From the NCBI GenBank assembly GCA_018806915.1, contig JAGKQI010000088.1, positions 1,240,001-1,304,000 of the forward strand: a stretch of 64,000 bases of DNA, given 5' to 3'. Shown piece by piece: positions 43,519 through 54,580 of the stretch (position 1 is the stretch's first letter; each line of letters begins with the position of its first letter). The notes beneath the pieces were generated by a model. That model made no database searches. It was not told where the DNA came from and saw nothing but the letters and a program-made list of their open reading frames with translations. This DNA is from Phytophthora colocasiae (Eukaryota > Oomycota > Peronosporomycetes > Peronosporales > Peronosporaceae). Made by a program: the position numbers and the translations under genes.

Positions 43519-45035
43519 TTGAGTGCCACCAGCAGATATTACTCCGGGAGGACATCGTTATCAATGGAGCCGGAGTCGCAGCTGGGGCATGCCTTACAAA
43601 ATTCACAAGCACGAACTGATGAGAAGCTGCTCGAAGTTGCTCAGTACGCTCACGATCACGTAATACATACAGCTGCGGACACAGAGAAGCGCTTGGGATC
43701 TCGTATTGGCAAATACTTTGAAGATGTCCAAGAAGCGACAAACAAGATTCAAATCGATAGCCAAGCTGCTGAAATAATAAACGTCTTGTTGGTGTTGTTC
43801 AAGATGTCCATGACCGCGTCGACACAAGTATGAAGACATCATTTGAGAAGTTTGCTATAGAGTTCGGTCAAAAGGTCAATGCTACTTTGACGGTGATGGA
43901 GGGCGCGATAAATGAGCACAAGAAAAAGCATGCTTCCGAGTGTGAGCTGCGCCTCGATGCAGCACTTAAATCGTCTCACGACACTTTCGAGGCTGCTACG
44001 GACCTTCAAGCGGAGTGGATTAAGAGAAGACTAAATGCCAAGCTGAAGGCGGCGGTTGAGGCAGAAAGTAAAACGCTTAAACTCGCTCAGCAATCGCATT
44101 TGATCAAGCTACAGGGACAAGCTACTAAACTGGCGAAATCACACGCCAGCAGTGTTGAGGAGCGCCTACAACAAAAAATCGATAGCGCGATGCATACCGC
44201 TCGCCTACAGACCCTCAGCAATCTTGATGAATGCTTCGGTGAGATGTCGAGTACATTGGAATGTGACAAAGTGGCATTGAAACGAGAACTTCATGATGAT
44301 ATTCACAGCAACAGAGTTAAACTTGAGGCGAAGTTTCAATCGCAGCTCAGTGATATTCAGGCCGCGTCTTTCAGAAGAAACAGCAAATTGGAGCATCAAA
44401 TGGCTCAGCTAAGTGCAGCTACCGATCGCTTGAACACTCGCATTTCGAGTATAGAACATCAAGATGCACAAGAAAACAGTTTCCCTTGCAACAACACAGA
44501 CACAGGTGATCTTACTATCAAAGTATTGGATCCAAAAACCAATGGATTGACTTCTCCAGCTACATCACCTATAGTAGGCAACCAGGCACCGAAAGTCGCT
44601 TCATTGCCGCAGGACGATCTACATCCAGCTACTTCATCAGCCGCGGTAGACAACCAGAAATCGGAAAGTAAATCATCCTCGCAGGACGACTGGAATTTGT
44701 CAGAAGGACGAATTGATCACCTACTCTGTGAAAATACGGGTAGCGGTGACACTGCCATACTAACGGCGCTTAATCAGATCTACTTGGGAATAGAGGCTCT
44801 ACTTCGCAAGCCACGGTCACCAACGGTCTCATCATCCACCAAATACAGCACAGATGATAAAGCCTCACCAATTCCAAACCGGGTCATCAAACGACGATCG
44901 GGTATCCCACGAAAGACCCCTGTACCAATCCAACGAGCTGCTAGACTTCTAACTACAGCTAGAGAAGCAGCGACGAAACAAATCCAAGCGCGAGCTTCGA
45001 AACGTGAAAAAGAATTACGGAAACGCAAACACTGA
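43519..45035 (+). CDS. Coiled-coil protein, unrecognised family
   Basis: The main open frame (43830-45035) is 401 codons. Residues 1 to about 210 are almost continuous heptad-bearing helix rich in Ala, Lys, Glu and Gln, followed by a Ser/Pro-rich disordered part and a strongly basic C-terminus (AATKQIQARASKREKELRKR). Upstream, 43540-43780 in another frame reads EVAQYAHDHVIHTAADTEKR and KIQIDSQAAEIIN, again helical, and joins by a one-base shift or a small intron. Its 3' end faces the hAT gene at 45197 (162 bp apart), an arrangement like transposon partner genes. It may encode a structural or accessory protein of that element. I do not recognise the family. Confidence 0.5.
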
Positions 45036-45196
45036 GACTCACATGACTTCGATAAGAAAGTAAAAACTGCAAACGCTACTTGTGCTTGGAAGCATGGGGT
45101 TCTTGGTCAGCTTGTGTTTGGTCTAACATTGTAGTTGACGAACTTAATTTGATGTACGTGGTAGTTAAAAAAAAAACAAAGAACATCAAATGCATT

Positions 45197-46826
45197 TTAT
45201 TCATCTTGGCAATCCTCATCTAGTTCACTGTCAAATAAACAAGACGCCACCTCGCGTTCCCATCGTGCAGCAAATGGCATGTTGACTTGACATGAAGACA
45301 GGGGGACTAACACGTTTGCTGGAACTGCCTGCTCCAACTCTAAATCTGTTAGCCGGGGGCAATTCACCACATCGACAAACTTTCGATTCCGATTAGCACA
45401 TATCGATATTGTGCTTCGCAATACTAGTGCGATGGCTGGTAACAAGCATACCGCTTATGCCGAAATCCCTCTCGATCTGTGCTGAAGACGCTGGGATAGC
45501 GTAAATGACCCGTGCTGCGATAGGTAATAGTCGATAGTTGTTTTCATCTTGTTGGCGCTTCCAAAAGTGCAAAATTGATTCGGTTTTGGCCGTCGTCGTA
45601 AGCAGTCTACTGGGATCGGAGAACCACCTTTTGAGCTCTTCATCAATGCGTGCTTCGTGAACATTACGCTGCTCCACGTGCTCGGTCTCTTCTTCAGCAA
45701 ATTCCATAAGTTCCTCAGAAAATACTTGAGCAGGCTGGAGGGAAGGGAACTCGATAAATGAGGATTGAGACTCGAAACCGGGTGGCAACTGCTGCGGTAT
45801 CTCGTGATGCGAGGGCGTACCGTACATTTCTGCTGGAGCTGAAGCTGAAGTTTGAGCGTTACTTGTCGATATGGTCAACATCAATGCTCGCAACCGCCTC
45901 AGTACGGCATCCTTCACACTAGCAACATTTCGATTGACAGCGCCTTCATCCATTCGCAGGTGGGGCTGCTCCGGGTCGATTATCAACTGTTCGTTGCAAA
46001 GGCGGACGATCTTCGCTAGGTTGACGTCTTGCTTTTTTAGGGATGGATGCAGTAGCATCTGAACTTCCGCGATGAAAGACGACTCGCGAATCCGCGCGCT
46101 ATCCGTGTAGCGAGCGAAGAATTTTTTATGGAACAACTTAGCAAGTAGTGCTCGTGTCGATTTCACGAGTCTTGTGATGTCTCGGACTTGGTAAAAGAGT
46201 GGGGCCTCTGTTGAGGTTCGCATTTTGTCTTTGGGAGGTTGAGTTTCATCCAGAATAGTTTTGCGCAGTCGAAAGATTGACAAAAGGACATCAACTTGGT
46301 TTGTGCCCTCCTTTTGACTCTTGACATTTAATGCCATGATAGGGTTCAGAAGCCCATACAGCTGCAGCAGGATCAACTTGTCGTCAGCAATTGGAAGTGG
46401 TTCTGGTGTTGATTTTCGCTCCCGAATAGCTTTGTCAATACGTTCCTGGAACCAATCTTCGAGTTGGTCCCATTTTTCGAGCAACCGCCGGACAACTTTA
46501 GCGAAGCTCATGAATCTGTGCTATTTGTGTTCGATTAATTGGGTAGTAGCACCAGCGTTTGCCATCTCACAAAGTTCTAAAAAGAGGCTCCTCATTGTGG
46601 CGTTGGAGCGAACGGCGTAAGTTGTACTTTTGATGCGAGTGACCAATTCGGTGGCTGGTAAGTTCTTAGAGGTCTTTCGCTGAGGAGTGATACCAAACGC
46701 GTTTTCTGTAGCAGCGTTCGTAAGATGGGGTATGCACCATTCCGATTGGTGACCAATTCCCTTCGTCACCATCCACTTAACGTCTCTTAGTAGCCGTGTG
46801 CATGTGGTTTCAAGTGTTGGTGCCAT
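45197..46826 (-). pseudogene. hAT-like transposase, C-terminal half
   Basis: Starting from 46826 the frame has EWCIPHLTNAATENAFGI and STTYAVRSNATMRSLFLELC. After a stop and frameshift comes a 372-codon frame with the long helical region (KWDQLEDWFQERIDKAIRER, FYQVRDITRLVKSTRALLAK), then ESILHFWKRQQDENNYRLLP and ASSAQIERDFGISGMLVTSH, the hAT dimerisation domain. It ends in another frame (RFVDVV-like and acidic tail, 45197-45445). It complements the N-terminal half at 41749-42297, which lies in the opposite orientation. Confidence 0.78.
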
Positions 46827-47144
46827 CGCTGAAGACTCTGGCAGTTCTCTCAGCCGTGAATGTGGCTTTCAGCTTCTGGATCGAGTCGGTCATTCTGGGC
46901 GACGCCATGTATCCGCTCAAGCAAATTGCGCTGGAGCATTCGGACTTTGTTTTCGTGACACCAGACCTTTCAAACGTGTACGAAAGTTTCCCCATCATCG
47001 ATCCCTTCAGGAATCGGGAACGCCGATCGGACCCAATTACACGAAAGCGGCGATTTTTCAGCTGAAGACTTGTGGGTATAATTGTATTCCTTGAACCATC
47101 ATCGTCACACAGGACGGCAACGGGATGAGGTCTCTCAGAGATAC
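46827..47144. other. Open frames of uncertain identity
   Basis: Both strands are open for 80-140 codons but none shows a recognisable domain. It connects the hAT half with gypsy debris. Confidence 0.3.
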
Positions 47145-47410
47145 ATTCTTCTGAGAGACTTTCTGCCATTGCGGCATGGCCTGTTCCTCGGTCACAGAAG
47201 GACCTGAGGAAGTGGTTGGGCTTAGCCAACTACTTGCACAAGTACAGTGGTGGCTATGCGGGCCCCGAAGATACACTTCTTCAGGTTCGCGTAGAGCTTA
47301 TGTTTCCTCATAAGCTCTAGCAGCTTCCGGAGATGCACCTTGTGCATCTCAATGTCCGTCTTCCCGTTCACAGCCCGGCTGTGGACGAACACGTCGTACT
47401 TCATGTACGT
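47145..47410. pseudogene. Ty3/gypsy RT debris joined head to head
   Basis: On the + strand 47145-47258 reads SAIAAWPVPRSQKDLRKWLG then LANYLHKYSGGYAG, the end of the gypsy RT domain. Directly next to it, 47265-47405 on the - strand reads YDVFVHSRAVNGKTDIEMHK and KLLELMRKHKLYANLKKCIF, the region after the RT catalytic FDD. This second piece is nearly identical to 52395-52540 of the large gypsy element, including its hairpins. The opposite orientation of two neighbouring RT segments shows a local inversion or two separate insertions. Confidence 0.75.
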
Positions 47411-47829
47411 TGTTGTGATCTCACGTGATACACGACTTCCCTTCGCGGCTCGGAGTTCCTCCGCTCCGATCTTTATCATTAATCCAGACGACTATCTGGT
47501 GGGAATGGACCTGGACATCGCGAGACGATGTCACACGGATAATCTGCAACACCCACCGCCGCCAGCGATCTTCTGAAATGCCGATACGCTTAGTGCACTC
47601 GACCTCAACGCAGCGCAGCGGATACGAAGCTGGTACGCGTACTTGAAGATTATGAAGAGGACGTTGCGGATGTATTTGTACATCACTAATTGAGATGAAG
47701 TAGTACTTACATGGACGTAACTCGGATGCAGAGCAACTTAAAAAGCAACAGCCTCTGTCCTACCTGATGAGTCTGCTAATTACTATTGTTTGTTAAATAA
47801 AATCTGACCCGATATACAAATTTTAGGTG
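47411..47829. other. No recognisable feature
   Basis: No gene, RNA or clear repeat recognised. Confidence 0.35.
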
Positions 47830-49237
47830 GAGTGCTTTTCCTACGATTCAAACGAGTAAAAACAGCATTGTTGCAGTGTATTTCGCTGTTTAAAGATCCA
47901 ACAAGCTTCATGACGTGCCCGATTTTTACCTTAGCTGCGGCACTCGCTACACAGACGGCGCCCAGGAAGCGCTTCTACCCTCAATTCATGTCAAAGAAGA
48001 GAATCACAGAAAATGCGAGGAGCTCAGTCTAATTGAACTGCTTGAGGCAGACGACAGCCCCAATCCATTGGAAAGTACCCAGCAGTCTTCGCTAAAGGCA
48101 TCTGTACTTGGAGCACAAGCGTACGTGAACAGACTGTTGGTTAGGATCAAGAAAGTGGCGCAGCAGAAGCGGTTAAAGCTTACCTCCGGGCTTACTTCTC
48201 ATCCCTTTCGTCGCGGTGCTGCCATGCATGCCAACGACGGTAGCCTGGCTGGTACTGGATCATTGAGCGTGGTGGGTGGCAATTGGATCGCGTGAATAAG
48301 GCGTTTGGGTACATGCTGGGGACACGCAGACAGATCAAAACGTAGGCTGTGTCCTAAGCGGATGGAGCCCACCAATTCATGACCGTGCTCGTGCTCTTCA
48401 ATCGTGAATACGATCGCGTTTGCCGACTCAGCTCTCAGCCTAGACGAAGCAGTTTCAGACTGTTTGACGGCAACCGTAGTCATGAACTACCCTGATGCTC
48501 TATTACTTGATGACCGCAGCGCCATTTTGTGCCGAATGCGCGGTGTCATGGCGGAACAGTCCGTTGGAGAAGCTGAGGTGCTGGCTTGGAGTCCCACCAT
48601 AAGTTGAGCCTTCGATCCTCCTCCAGAATTGCCAAGCTCTCGTGAAGTGAACTGCGAACATCAGCAGTTTTGGAACTCGTAAAGCGCCAGTTGGAGCAGA
48701 TTGACGTCCTCATTCTACAAGACAAGAGGCTTGAAGATCGACTGTTAGCTGTTGAAACACACTTCCATACGCATACCGATTGCCAAACCGCCAGCGAACA
48801 AACCAGTGTTGACGCCCCAGTAGTTTCCCTTGACGCACAGCATATCCGGAAAGCAGTCCGCCCAAAGAAAAAGGCTTCACGGTCGCTCAGCAGTTTGGTG
48901 CGAGTGGTTTACTGCGACATCACGTGTGTATGCCCCGCGTTCTGTAAAACAAAACCACACTATACGAGTCGGGACATACGGTAGGATACATGATGTTGTT
49001 CGTATCGATGGGGTTTGCGCTGCATGAAGCTTCTGTCACGTTTACAAGCGAAGTACTGGAAATCGGGGAGCGTGCACAGGTGACCTTGATCGTATTTTTG
49101 AAGGAGAACGGCTCTTCAGCCATTGCGGCGGGCACAGCGTTGAAAATCCTTCGCAAGATGCTTCAGAACGGCAAACTCGACGCACATATAGCGCGGTACC
49201 ACGAGCAAGTCGAACACGGGAGCATCATACACCCCAA
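47830..49237 (+). pseudogene. Crypton tyrosine recombinase
   Basis: Successive frames give FYLSCGTRYTD near 47915, then KLTSGLTSHPFRRGAAMHAN, the Arg-containing HxxR box of tyrosine recombinases, and ERGGWQLDRVNKAFGYMLGT and VLSGWSPPIHD, the expected C-terminal recombinase strands. The frame continues as YPDALLLDDRSAILCRMRGV and VLAWSPTI, then a coiled-coil stretch, then VWCEWFTATSRVYAPRS and VGYMMLFVSMGFALHEASVT through DAHIARYHEQVEHGSIIHP, all typical of long oomycete Crypton proteins. The catalytic Tyr could not be fixed because of frameshifts near 48275, 48480 and 48620. The gene is interrupted at 49238 by the gypsy element and resumes briefly at 58614. Confidence 0.72.
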
Positions 49238-49696
49238 TGTAACGGGGTTACACGTACAAGTGGCTACACCATTTGTAACTCTAACAGTTGCAATAACTGT
49301 TAGACGTTGGAAACGGGCCTTAGACCTTGGAGTGCTGTACACACCAATGGCTACAAAGGCGAACCACATCATTGGGTGGTTTGTGTACATTTGTGTATGT
49401 TATTGGTAGAAAGTAACGGATTTCTACCAATCACTGAGCAGAGTTTCTGCCAACCACAAGTTGGCAGACCCTTTAGAAATAGATAACAAACATTTTTAGG
49501 AGGTCCATAATTGGCTTATGCCAAATTCAATAACAGTTCTCATTTTACTGCATTTTGCAGTTTAATTTAGTTAAATTTGATTTAATTATACTTATTTAAA
49601 TAAGTGTACTTAAATTAAGTCTATTCTAATTGCACGCTTCCTCATACACGTAAGCACACGTGTACGCCACCTAGTGAGTCTAAGTAGACCATTACA
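49238..49696 (-). repeat. LTR of the chromovirus (3' LTR in its own sense)
   Basis: 459 bp, starting TGTAACGGGG and ending CCATTACA on the + strand. Internal hairpins include 49281-49303 (CTAACAGTT / AACTGTTAG), one at about 49411-49438 with stem TTGGTAGAAA-like, and ACTTATTTAAATAAGT. Full-length relatives: 62360-62819. Confidence 0.9.
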
Positions 49697-49762
49697 GTGG
49701 TCGTCTTGTACAATGCGAAGCTCCGAGTGCTGTGGCTGACCGCAGCACTCCTCGTGCAGGGC

Positions 49763-50038
49763 TTACCCCTGCAAGTTATGGTGGGCTTCGCACACCCTCA
49801 CCATTTGCGGCTCCCACGTATCTCGTTGGGGAGGAAATCCTCTCCAACGAATACGAAAACGAACCTCTTGAGAGTTCGTTCTCTTATGAGCCACGATCCG
49901 CTCCACAATCCAGCGGATCGCTCCACGCGCGTCACGCAACGGCGGCGGAGGGGGCGGAAACACTCCCTCCGTATGGTCACCGCTATGACCATGACGATCG
50001 TGCCTTGCACAATCGAGTTGCTGCGCTGGAGCAGACAC
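49763..50038 (-). CDS. Gypsy pol C-terminus: chromodomain
   Basis: The frame reads IRWIVERIVAHKRTNSQEVR then FRIRWRGFPPQRDTWEP, a chromodomain: the VERI start, the W-R-G-x-P core and the DTWEP helix start. In chromoviruses this C-terminal module of integrase recognises chromatin marks and guides insertion. It is in the same frame as the integrase region upstream but separated from it by a TAA at about 50135. A Pro-rich linker precedes it. Confidence 0.85.
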   Translation of the reverse strand: MSAPAQQLDCARHDRHGHSGDHTEGVFPPPPPPLRDARGAIRWIVERIVAHKRTNSQEVRFRIRWRGFPPQRDTWEPQMVRVCEAHHNLQG

Positions 50039-50134
50039 AGAGCACTGAGATAGCGGCTCTGAAGCAGGAGGTTCGTGTCCTCCGTGCTGAGGTCTGCGAG
50101 GCAGCTCAGACTGCCTCGAACCTCTCGTCCGGTC

Positions 50135-51330
50135 TTAAGACGAGAGTGAACCGGTTGGTCGACCGTGTCGACGGTCTCGAGAAGGCCTTCCAGGCCTCTC
50201 AGTCGGACTACCAACCCTAGTAGTCCGTGCTGCACGTACGGCTTCAACCGCCCGACGTATCGGGTGGAGCCTCATGCTGGACGATATGTCCAGCCGGTAC
50301 GCGTTGCCGTGCCGTTCAAATACCTTGAACGGCCCAATGAATCTTGGAGCATGCAAGCTTGCTCCAACATCAGACACTGCATGTTTAGGTAGGTTTTGAG
50401 TAGCTAACAAATGAACCCACTTTGAATTAATTTGTGTTGCCTCTACCAACAGTATCAGCGTTCAGCTTCTGTTTATCGACAGAAGCTGCGATAGTATCCG
50501 GGACAAACCGAATGACGGCTTGTCTTCGCTGGAAAAAGTCTAGCGCACCCGAGCTGAATCCTTTCAGCTTGGCGCCCTTGTCAGCAGCAGGCCCTGCCTG
50601 CTCGCTATCATCTCTCATGTCTGTGCCCGGAACAGACATCGCGCGCTCGTTCCTGCTAGAACGAGACGTCGCACGCGTCACCGCAGCTGATAGTGTACTG
50701 CTATCAGTTGCATTCTGCGGTTGTTCGGACGCAACCGTACATCCTCCCCCTCTTAAGGAGGAAGCTACCCACCGAGCATGCTCGGCAATCGTGGATGCCT
50801 CATGGCATTCACGTAGAACGGTGTATGCCCTGTCGAGGCATGCACCGAGTTGTTGATGGCAAACTCTGCCATCGGCAAGCACTCGCTCCAGTGCGGGAAC
50901 GAGTGAGCGTAGCTCTTCAACGTGTCACCCAGTACACGGTTGACACGTTCGGTCTGTCCGTCCGTCTGCGGATGATCCGCAGTCGACATTGACAATTGTG
51001 AACCAAGAAGTGTAAACACTTCTTGCCAGAACCGCGCTGTGAAGCGTGGATCACGGTCCGACACAATGTCGAGCGGCATGCCATGGTGTTTGAACACCAT
51101 GTCAACAAACAGTCGCGCAGTCTGCGCGGCTGTAACAGTAGCCGGGACGGCAGCAAGATGAACCATCTTGCTGAATCAGTCCACAAAGACAACGATGCCC
51201 GTCCTCCGCTTGCTGTCAGGCGGAAGACCGAAACCAAAGTCCATGGACATGGACTGCCAACACTCCGACGGAGTTGGGGGTGATTGAAGAGGAGCCTGCG
51301 AGAACCGCGCAGGCTTCACGCGTTGGCAAA
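50135..51330 (-). pseudogene. Gypsy integrase core and C-terminal region
   Basis: The region carries the integrase core: SMDFGFGLPPD with the first Asp near 51250, FSKMVHLAAVPATVTAAQTA, DIVSDRDPRFTARFWQEVFT with the second Asp, and ADHPQTDGQTERVNRVLGDT with the catalytic Glu. A TAG at about 50767 interrupts the frame; a Ser-rich segment in another frame covers 50427-50882. The original frame then resumes with HAPRFIGPFKVFERHGNAYR and LDISSSMRLHPIRR, the usual strand-rich segment after the core. Integrase inserts the cDNA copy; here stops and shifts prevent a full product. Confidence 0.85.
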
Positions 51331-51487
51331 CCTAAGCACCTACGTACTTACGCACCCACTTGTACTGGAAGAGTGTATGTCTTCTCACGACCCGGATGCC
51401 CTGCCGTGGGGGCATTGTGATACTCGAACATGATCCTCAACCAGAGGTCATGATCGTTCGGAACGACAATGCGATCCACATTGTCGT
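51331..51487 (-). other. Linker between RNase H and integrase
   Basis: Should encode the tether and the HHCC zinc-binding N-terminus of integrase. The frame is not continuous and I could not place the His and Cys residues with confidence. Confidence 0.4.
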
Positions 51488-52258
51488 CTACTGCACTGTA
51501 CAACAGTAGGCCTTCGTGTACACGATTGCGGTGTACACGAGCTCGAAAAGAAGGGTTAGCTTCCGACGTGCTACGTCGGAAGGTGCTGCAAGGAACTCCA
51601 GCAGCCCCTTTGCGTCTGCATCCCTTGCATACGCGTTCTTCACGTCGTCAATCAACGTTGACGACGGCACACTTGTCCTCACGACGCCAACGCAGTTGGC
51701 GTCGACCGTCTCCACGTAGTCAGGTCGACGCGATAACGCGTCGGCCACTACATTGAGTCTTCCGGGTTTGTACTCTACCCGGAAGTTGTACTCCGCGAAG
51801 AAGGACAACCATCTCGCCATACGTTGCGAGATGTGCGGCGACTTAATCGCCGTACGCAATGATGCGTGGTCTGTATAGACCACGAACGGTCTACTCCCTA
51901 GTAGATACACTCGGAACTTTGTGAGTGCATACTTCATGGCAAGGAGCTCCTTGTCATGTACGGGATAGTTACGCTCAGTTGGCTTCAGCTGACGCGATTG
52001 ATAGTAGACGACATGATCACGCCCTTCGTGATCGTGTTGCATCAATGCACATCCGATTGCAAAGTCGGATGCATCGCACACTACGTGGAATGGACGATCT
52101 TGGTCCGCCACGGCCAAGATCGGTGCTTCAGTCAAGCCCTGCTTGACTGCACCGAATGCATCCTCGCACTCGGTCGTCCAAATCCACTCAGCTTCTTTCT
52201 TAAGAAGCTGTGACAACGGGCGAATCTTGCCCGCGTAGTTCTCCACGTACTTGCACAA
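51488..52258 (-). CDS. Gypsy RT connection and RNase H
   Basis: 256 codons open. The start, YVENYAGKIRPLSQLLKK, is the end of the RT thumb, followed by the RNase H fold: PFHVVCDASDFAIGCALMQH with the first Asp, RNYPVHDKELLAMKYALTKF with the Glu, PFVVYTDHASLRTAIKS with the Asp, and RVEYKPGRLNVVADALSRRP at the end. All four catalytic acidic residues are present. RNase H removes template RNA during reverse transcription. The DNA of this segment is dense in short inverted repeats although the protein is ordinary, so the repeats must be built largely through codon choice. Confidence 0.88.
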   Translation of the reverse strand: MCKYVENYAGKIRPLSQLLKKEAEWIWTTECEDAFGAVKQGLTEAPILAVADQDRPFHVVCDASDFAIGCALMQHDHEGRDHVVYYQSRQLKPTERNYPVHDKELLAMKYALTKFRVYLLGSRPFVVYTDHASLRTAIKSPHISQRMARWLSFFAEYNFRVEYKPGRLNVVADALSRRPDYVETVDANCVGVVRTSVPSSTLIDDVKNAYARDADAKGLLEFLAAPSDVARRKLTLLFELVYTAIVYTKAYCCTVQ

Positions 52259-52323
52259 GTACGTGGCAAGCCCAAGGAACTGCCTCAGTTTCTACACATT
52301 GGATGGTGTGGGCCATTCATTGA

Positions 52324-53402
52324 TCACTCTGACCTTCTCTGGGTCAGGGCGCACGCCGTCATACCCACTAGACACCCCAGCACGGGTATCTCGCTCGCCC
52401 TGAAGATACACTTCTTCAGGTTCGCATAGAGCTTATGTTTCCTCATAAGCTCTAGCAGCTTCCGGAGATGCACCTTGTGCATCTCAATGTCCGTCTTCCC
52501 GTTCACAGCCCGGCTGTGGACGAACACGTCGTCGAAGTAGCTCGGTGCGACGTCGCGCACCGAGCGCAATAGATGTGTCACGCATCTATTGAACGTCGCA
52601 GGGGCGTTCTTAAGCCCCTGTGGCATGACGAGCCACTCCCAAAGCATACCGCTTGGAGTGCTTACCGCTGTGAGAGGGATGTCCCTCTCACGCATGAGGA
52701 TTTGGTAGAATCCATCACGCAGATCTAGAGCACTGAAGATAGTGCTCAAGGCCATCGAATCGATGATAACATCTTTTCGCGGTATCGGCGTCTGCGCCGG
52801 TATCGTCGCATCGTTCAACTTGTTGTACGCATGAACGATGCGCCCTGTGGTTTCTTAACACAGAACGTTGGGGCACTGTGCGGGGACTTTGTTTCCCGCA
52901 CTTGATCTGCAAGGCGACGACTTTCAAAGAAGTCGTCGATCGCTTGAACTTGTTCACGCGGCAGTGGCCACTGCCGTGTAACACAGTACTTCGTTCCCGG
53001 CACGAGATCAATCTCGCGCTGTACGCCCTTGTCCTTTGGAAGCTCCGACGGAATCTCGTCCGGGAGTACATCCTTGTACTCCTGCAGAATCTCGTAATAG
53101 GGACTCGACTTCAACGAGTCCCAACTCTGCTCCTCGAAGCGTTGCCTCTTGGTCTTCGCGCTGAGGGGGTCATCGCCCCCAGTGATGCCATCGACGACGA
53201 GCTGCTTCAGCTCCTCGGCTTTGCGATCCGCTCTCTCGATATCCGAGAGAATGCAAATTTGTTCGATGCGTCCATCGTACAAGTCCCGCGCGAAGCGCTT
53301 CCAACTCATCGTTGGAAGTGCGGATTCTCCAACCACATCCTCTGGTACTGTAACCCAGTACCAGTACGTCAGCGGATTCCTTCCACTGACTCGCACTATC
53401 AA
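52324..53402 (-). pseudogene. Gypsy reverse transcriptase
   Basis: The upstream frame (52815-53402) reads YEILQEYKDVLPDEIPSELP, EIDLVPGTKYCVTRQWPLPR and SPHSAPTFCVKKPQG, the fingers of gypsy RT. After a frameshift near 52820 it continues MALSTIFSALDLRDGFYQIL with the first catalytic Asp, MPQGLKNAPATFNRCVTHLL, and YFDDVFVHSRAV with the FDD catalytic pair. It ends KLYANLKKCIF and a degraded stretch, then the next frame takes over at 52258. The FDD pair is intact. Two frameshifts are the only obvious damage. Confidence 0.88.
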
Positions 53403-54580
53403 GCCCGGCTTGAATGCCGCTCATCGCGTGCAGCGCTGCTGCACGTGAGCACGTAGGTTGTTCGGGTGCTGGGCGTTTGCAACCGCCAGCACCTCCTGCC
53501 GCGCAGTCGGTTCCCTGAACCCCTGCGCCTCCATCCGCTCCCGGAGCGGATGAAGCAACCGCATCGTCGACTCCCGGAGTTGAAGTGCTCTTGCTAGCCT
53601 CCTGCGCTAGCGAGTGTTCGCTTGTACTCGTATCGTCAGCTCCCAGAGCTGACGCACGCCTTTCGGTTCCCCGAATTCTATTTACTTCATCAACTCCCAG
53701 AGTTGACGCGACGTCGTCGGCGCGACCCTTGGGGGCTTGAAGTACCTCCAAGGATACCGGTAATACCGGTATAATACCTTCTCTCAGGTGAATCGCATTC
53801 ACCTGACCATCACTCACGTGACAAACATCATTCAGATGTTTATGCTTCAGGTGATTCACATTCACCTGACCATCACTCATGTGACCGCGACCCTTCGGCT
53901 CAGATTTCTGAGTCGACACACATTTTCTCACAACGACTCTCGGAGTCTTTGATGGTCGCCGGCGGCAATCGAAGGCAGCGGCGGCCGCTGCTGCCTCAAC
54001 TGGGGATTCACATGTACCGGCCGGTGCATGTGCATCACTGACAGGGCCATCGCTCTCTGTCGCGCTTGTGTTGTTGAAGCGTACGAGCGTACGCTTCTCC
54101 CAGTTGATCACCGGGTCATGCCGTGCAAGCCACGGCATGCCTAATACCAAGTCGAACATATCGTCTAGATCCAAGACGATAAGATATTCTACAAACGTCC
54201 TTCATTTGTAAGAGAAGCGCACACGAAATACGCGCTTCTCAGTCCTCACGGTGGCACCCGTTGCCAACCGCACCTCCAACACGCTGCGAGGCGTGTCGGC
54301 CTCTTCGAAGTCAAGTCATCGAAGACTTCCCTGTCGAACAAAGTTGTTCGACGCGCCCGAGTCCACTAGGGCACGAAGAGAGTGAACTCTCTTCGACATC
54401 ACGTTCAGGATGACAAGGTTTGGCTTGTCATCTTGCAGCTTAAAGCGAGAAACTTTCTCACTGGGGGCAGCAGTCCTCATTGTCGCGTGTCCAAGCTCGA
54501 CACGCGAGACTGCATTGCCAGTAGGATGCCCCGCGCCTACTGGTCCTTGGCGGTTTTTGAACGCTCGCCCGCTGTGCACT
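53403..54580 (-). pseudogene. Gypsy aspartic protease and variable linker
   Basis: The protease motif LRALVDSGASNNFVRQ lies at 54316-54390, followed by a shifted frame from 54174 that reads DMFDLVLGMPWLARHDPVIN W, the conserved end of the domain. Between this and RT lies an unusually long Ser/Ala/Gly-rich linker of about 250 residues with repeated VSDGQVN motifs. The linker DNA is made mostly of near-perfect palindromes, for example 53784-53806 and 53532-53552. Confidence 0.8.

Noticed and set aside
53750..53900. Tandem repeat or CRISPR-like array with TCAGGTGAAT units
   Set aside because: The repeats are adjacent hairpin arms of differing sequence within the gypsy linker, not regular direct repeats with spacers.
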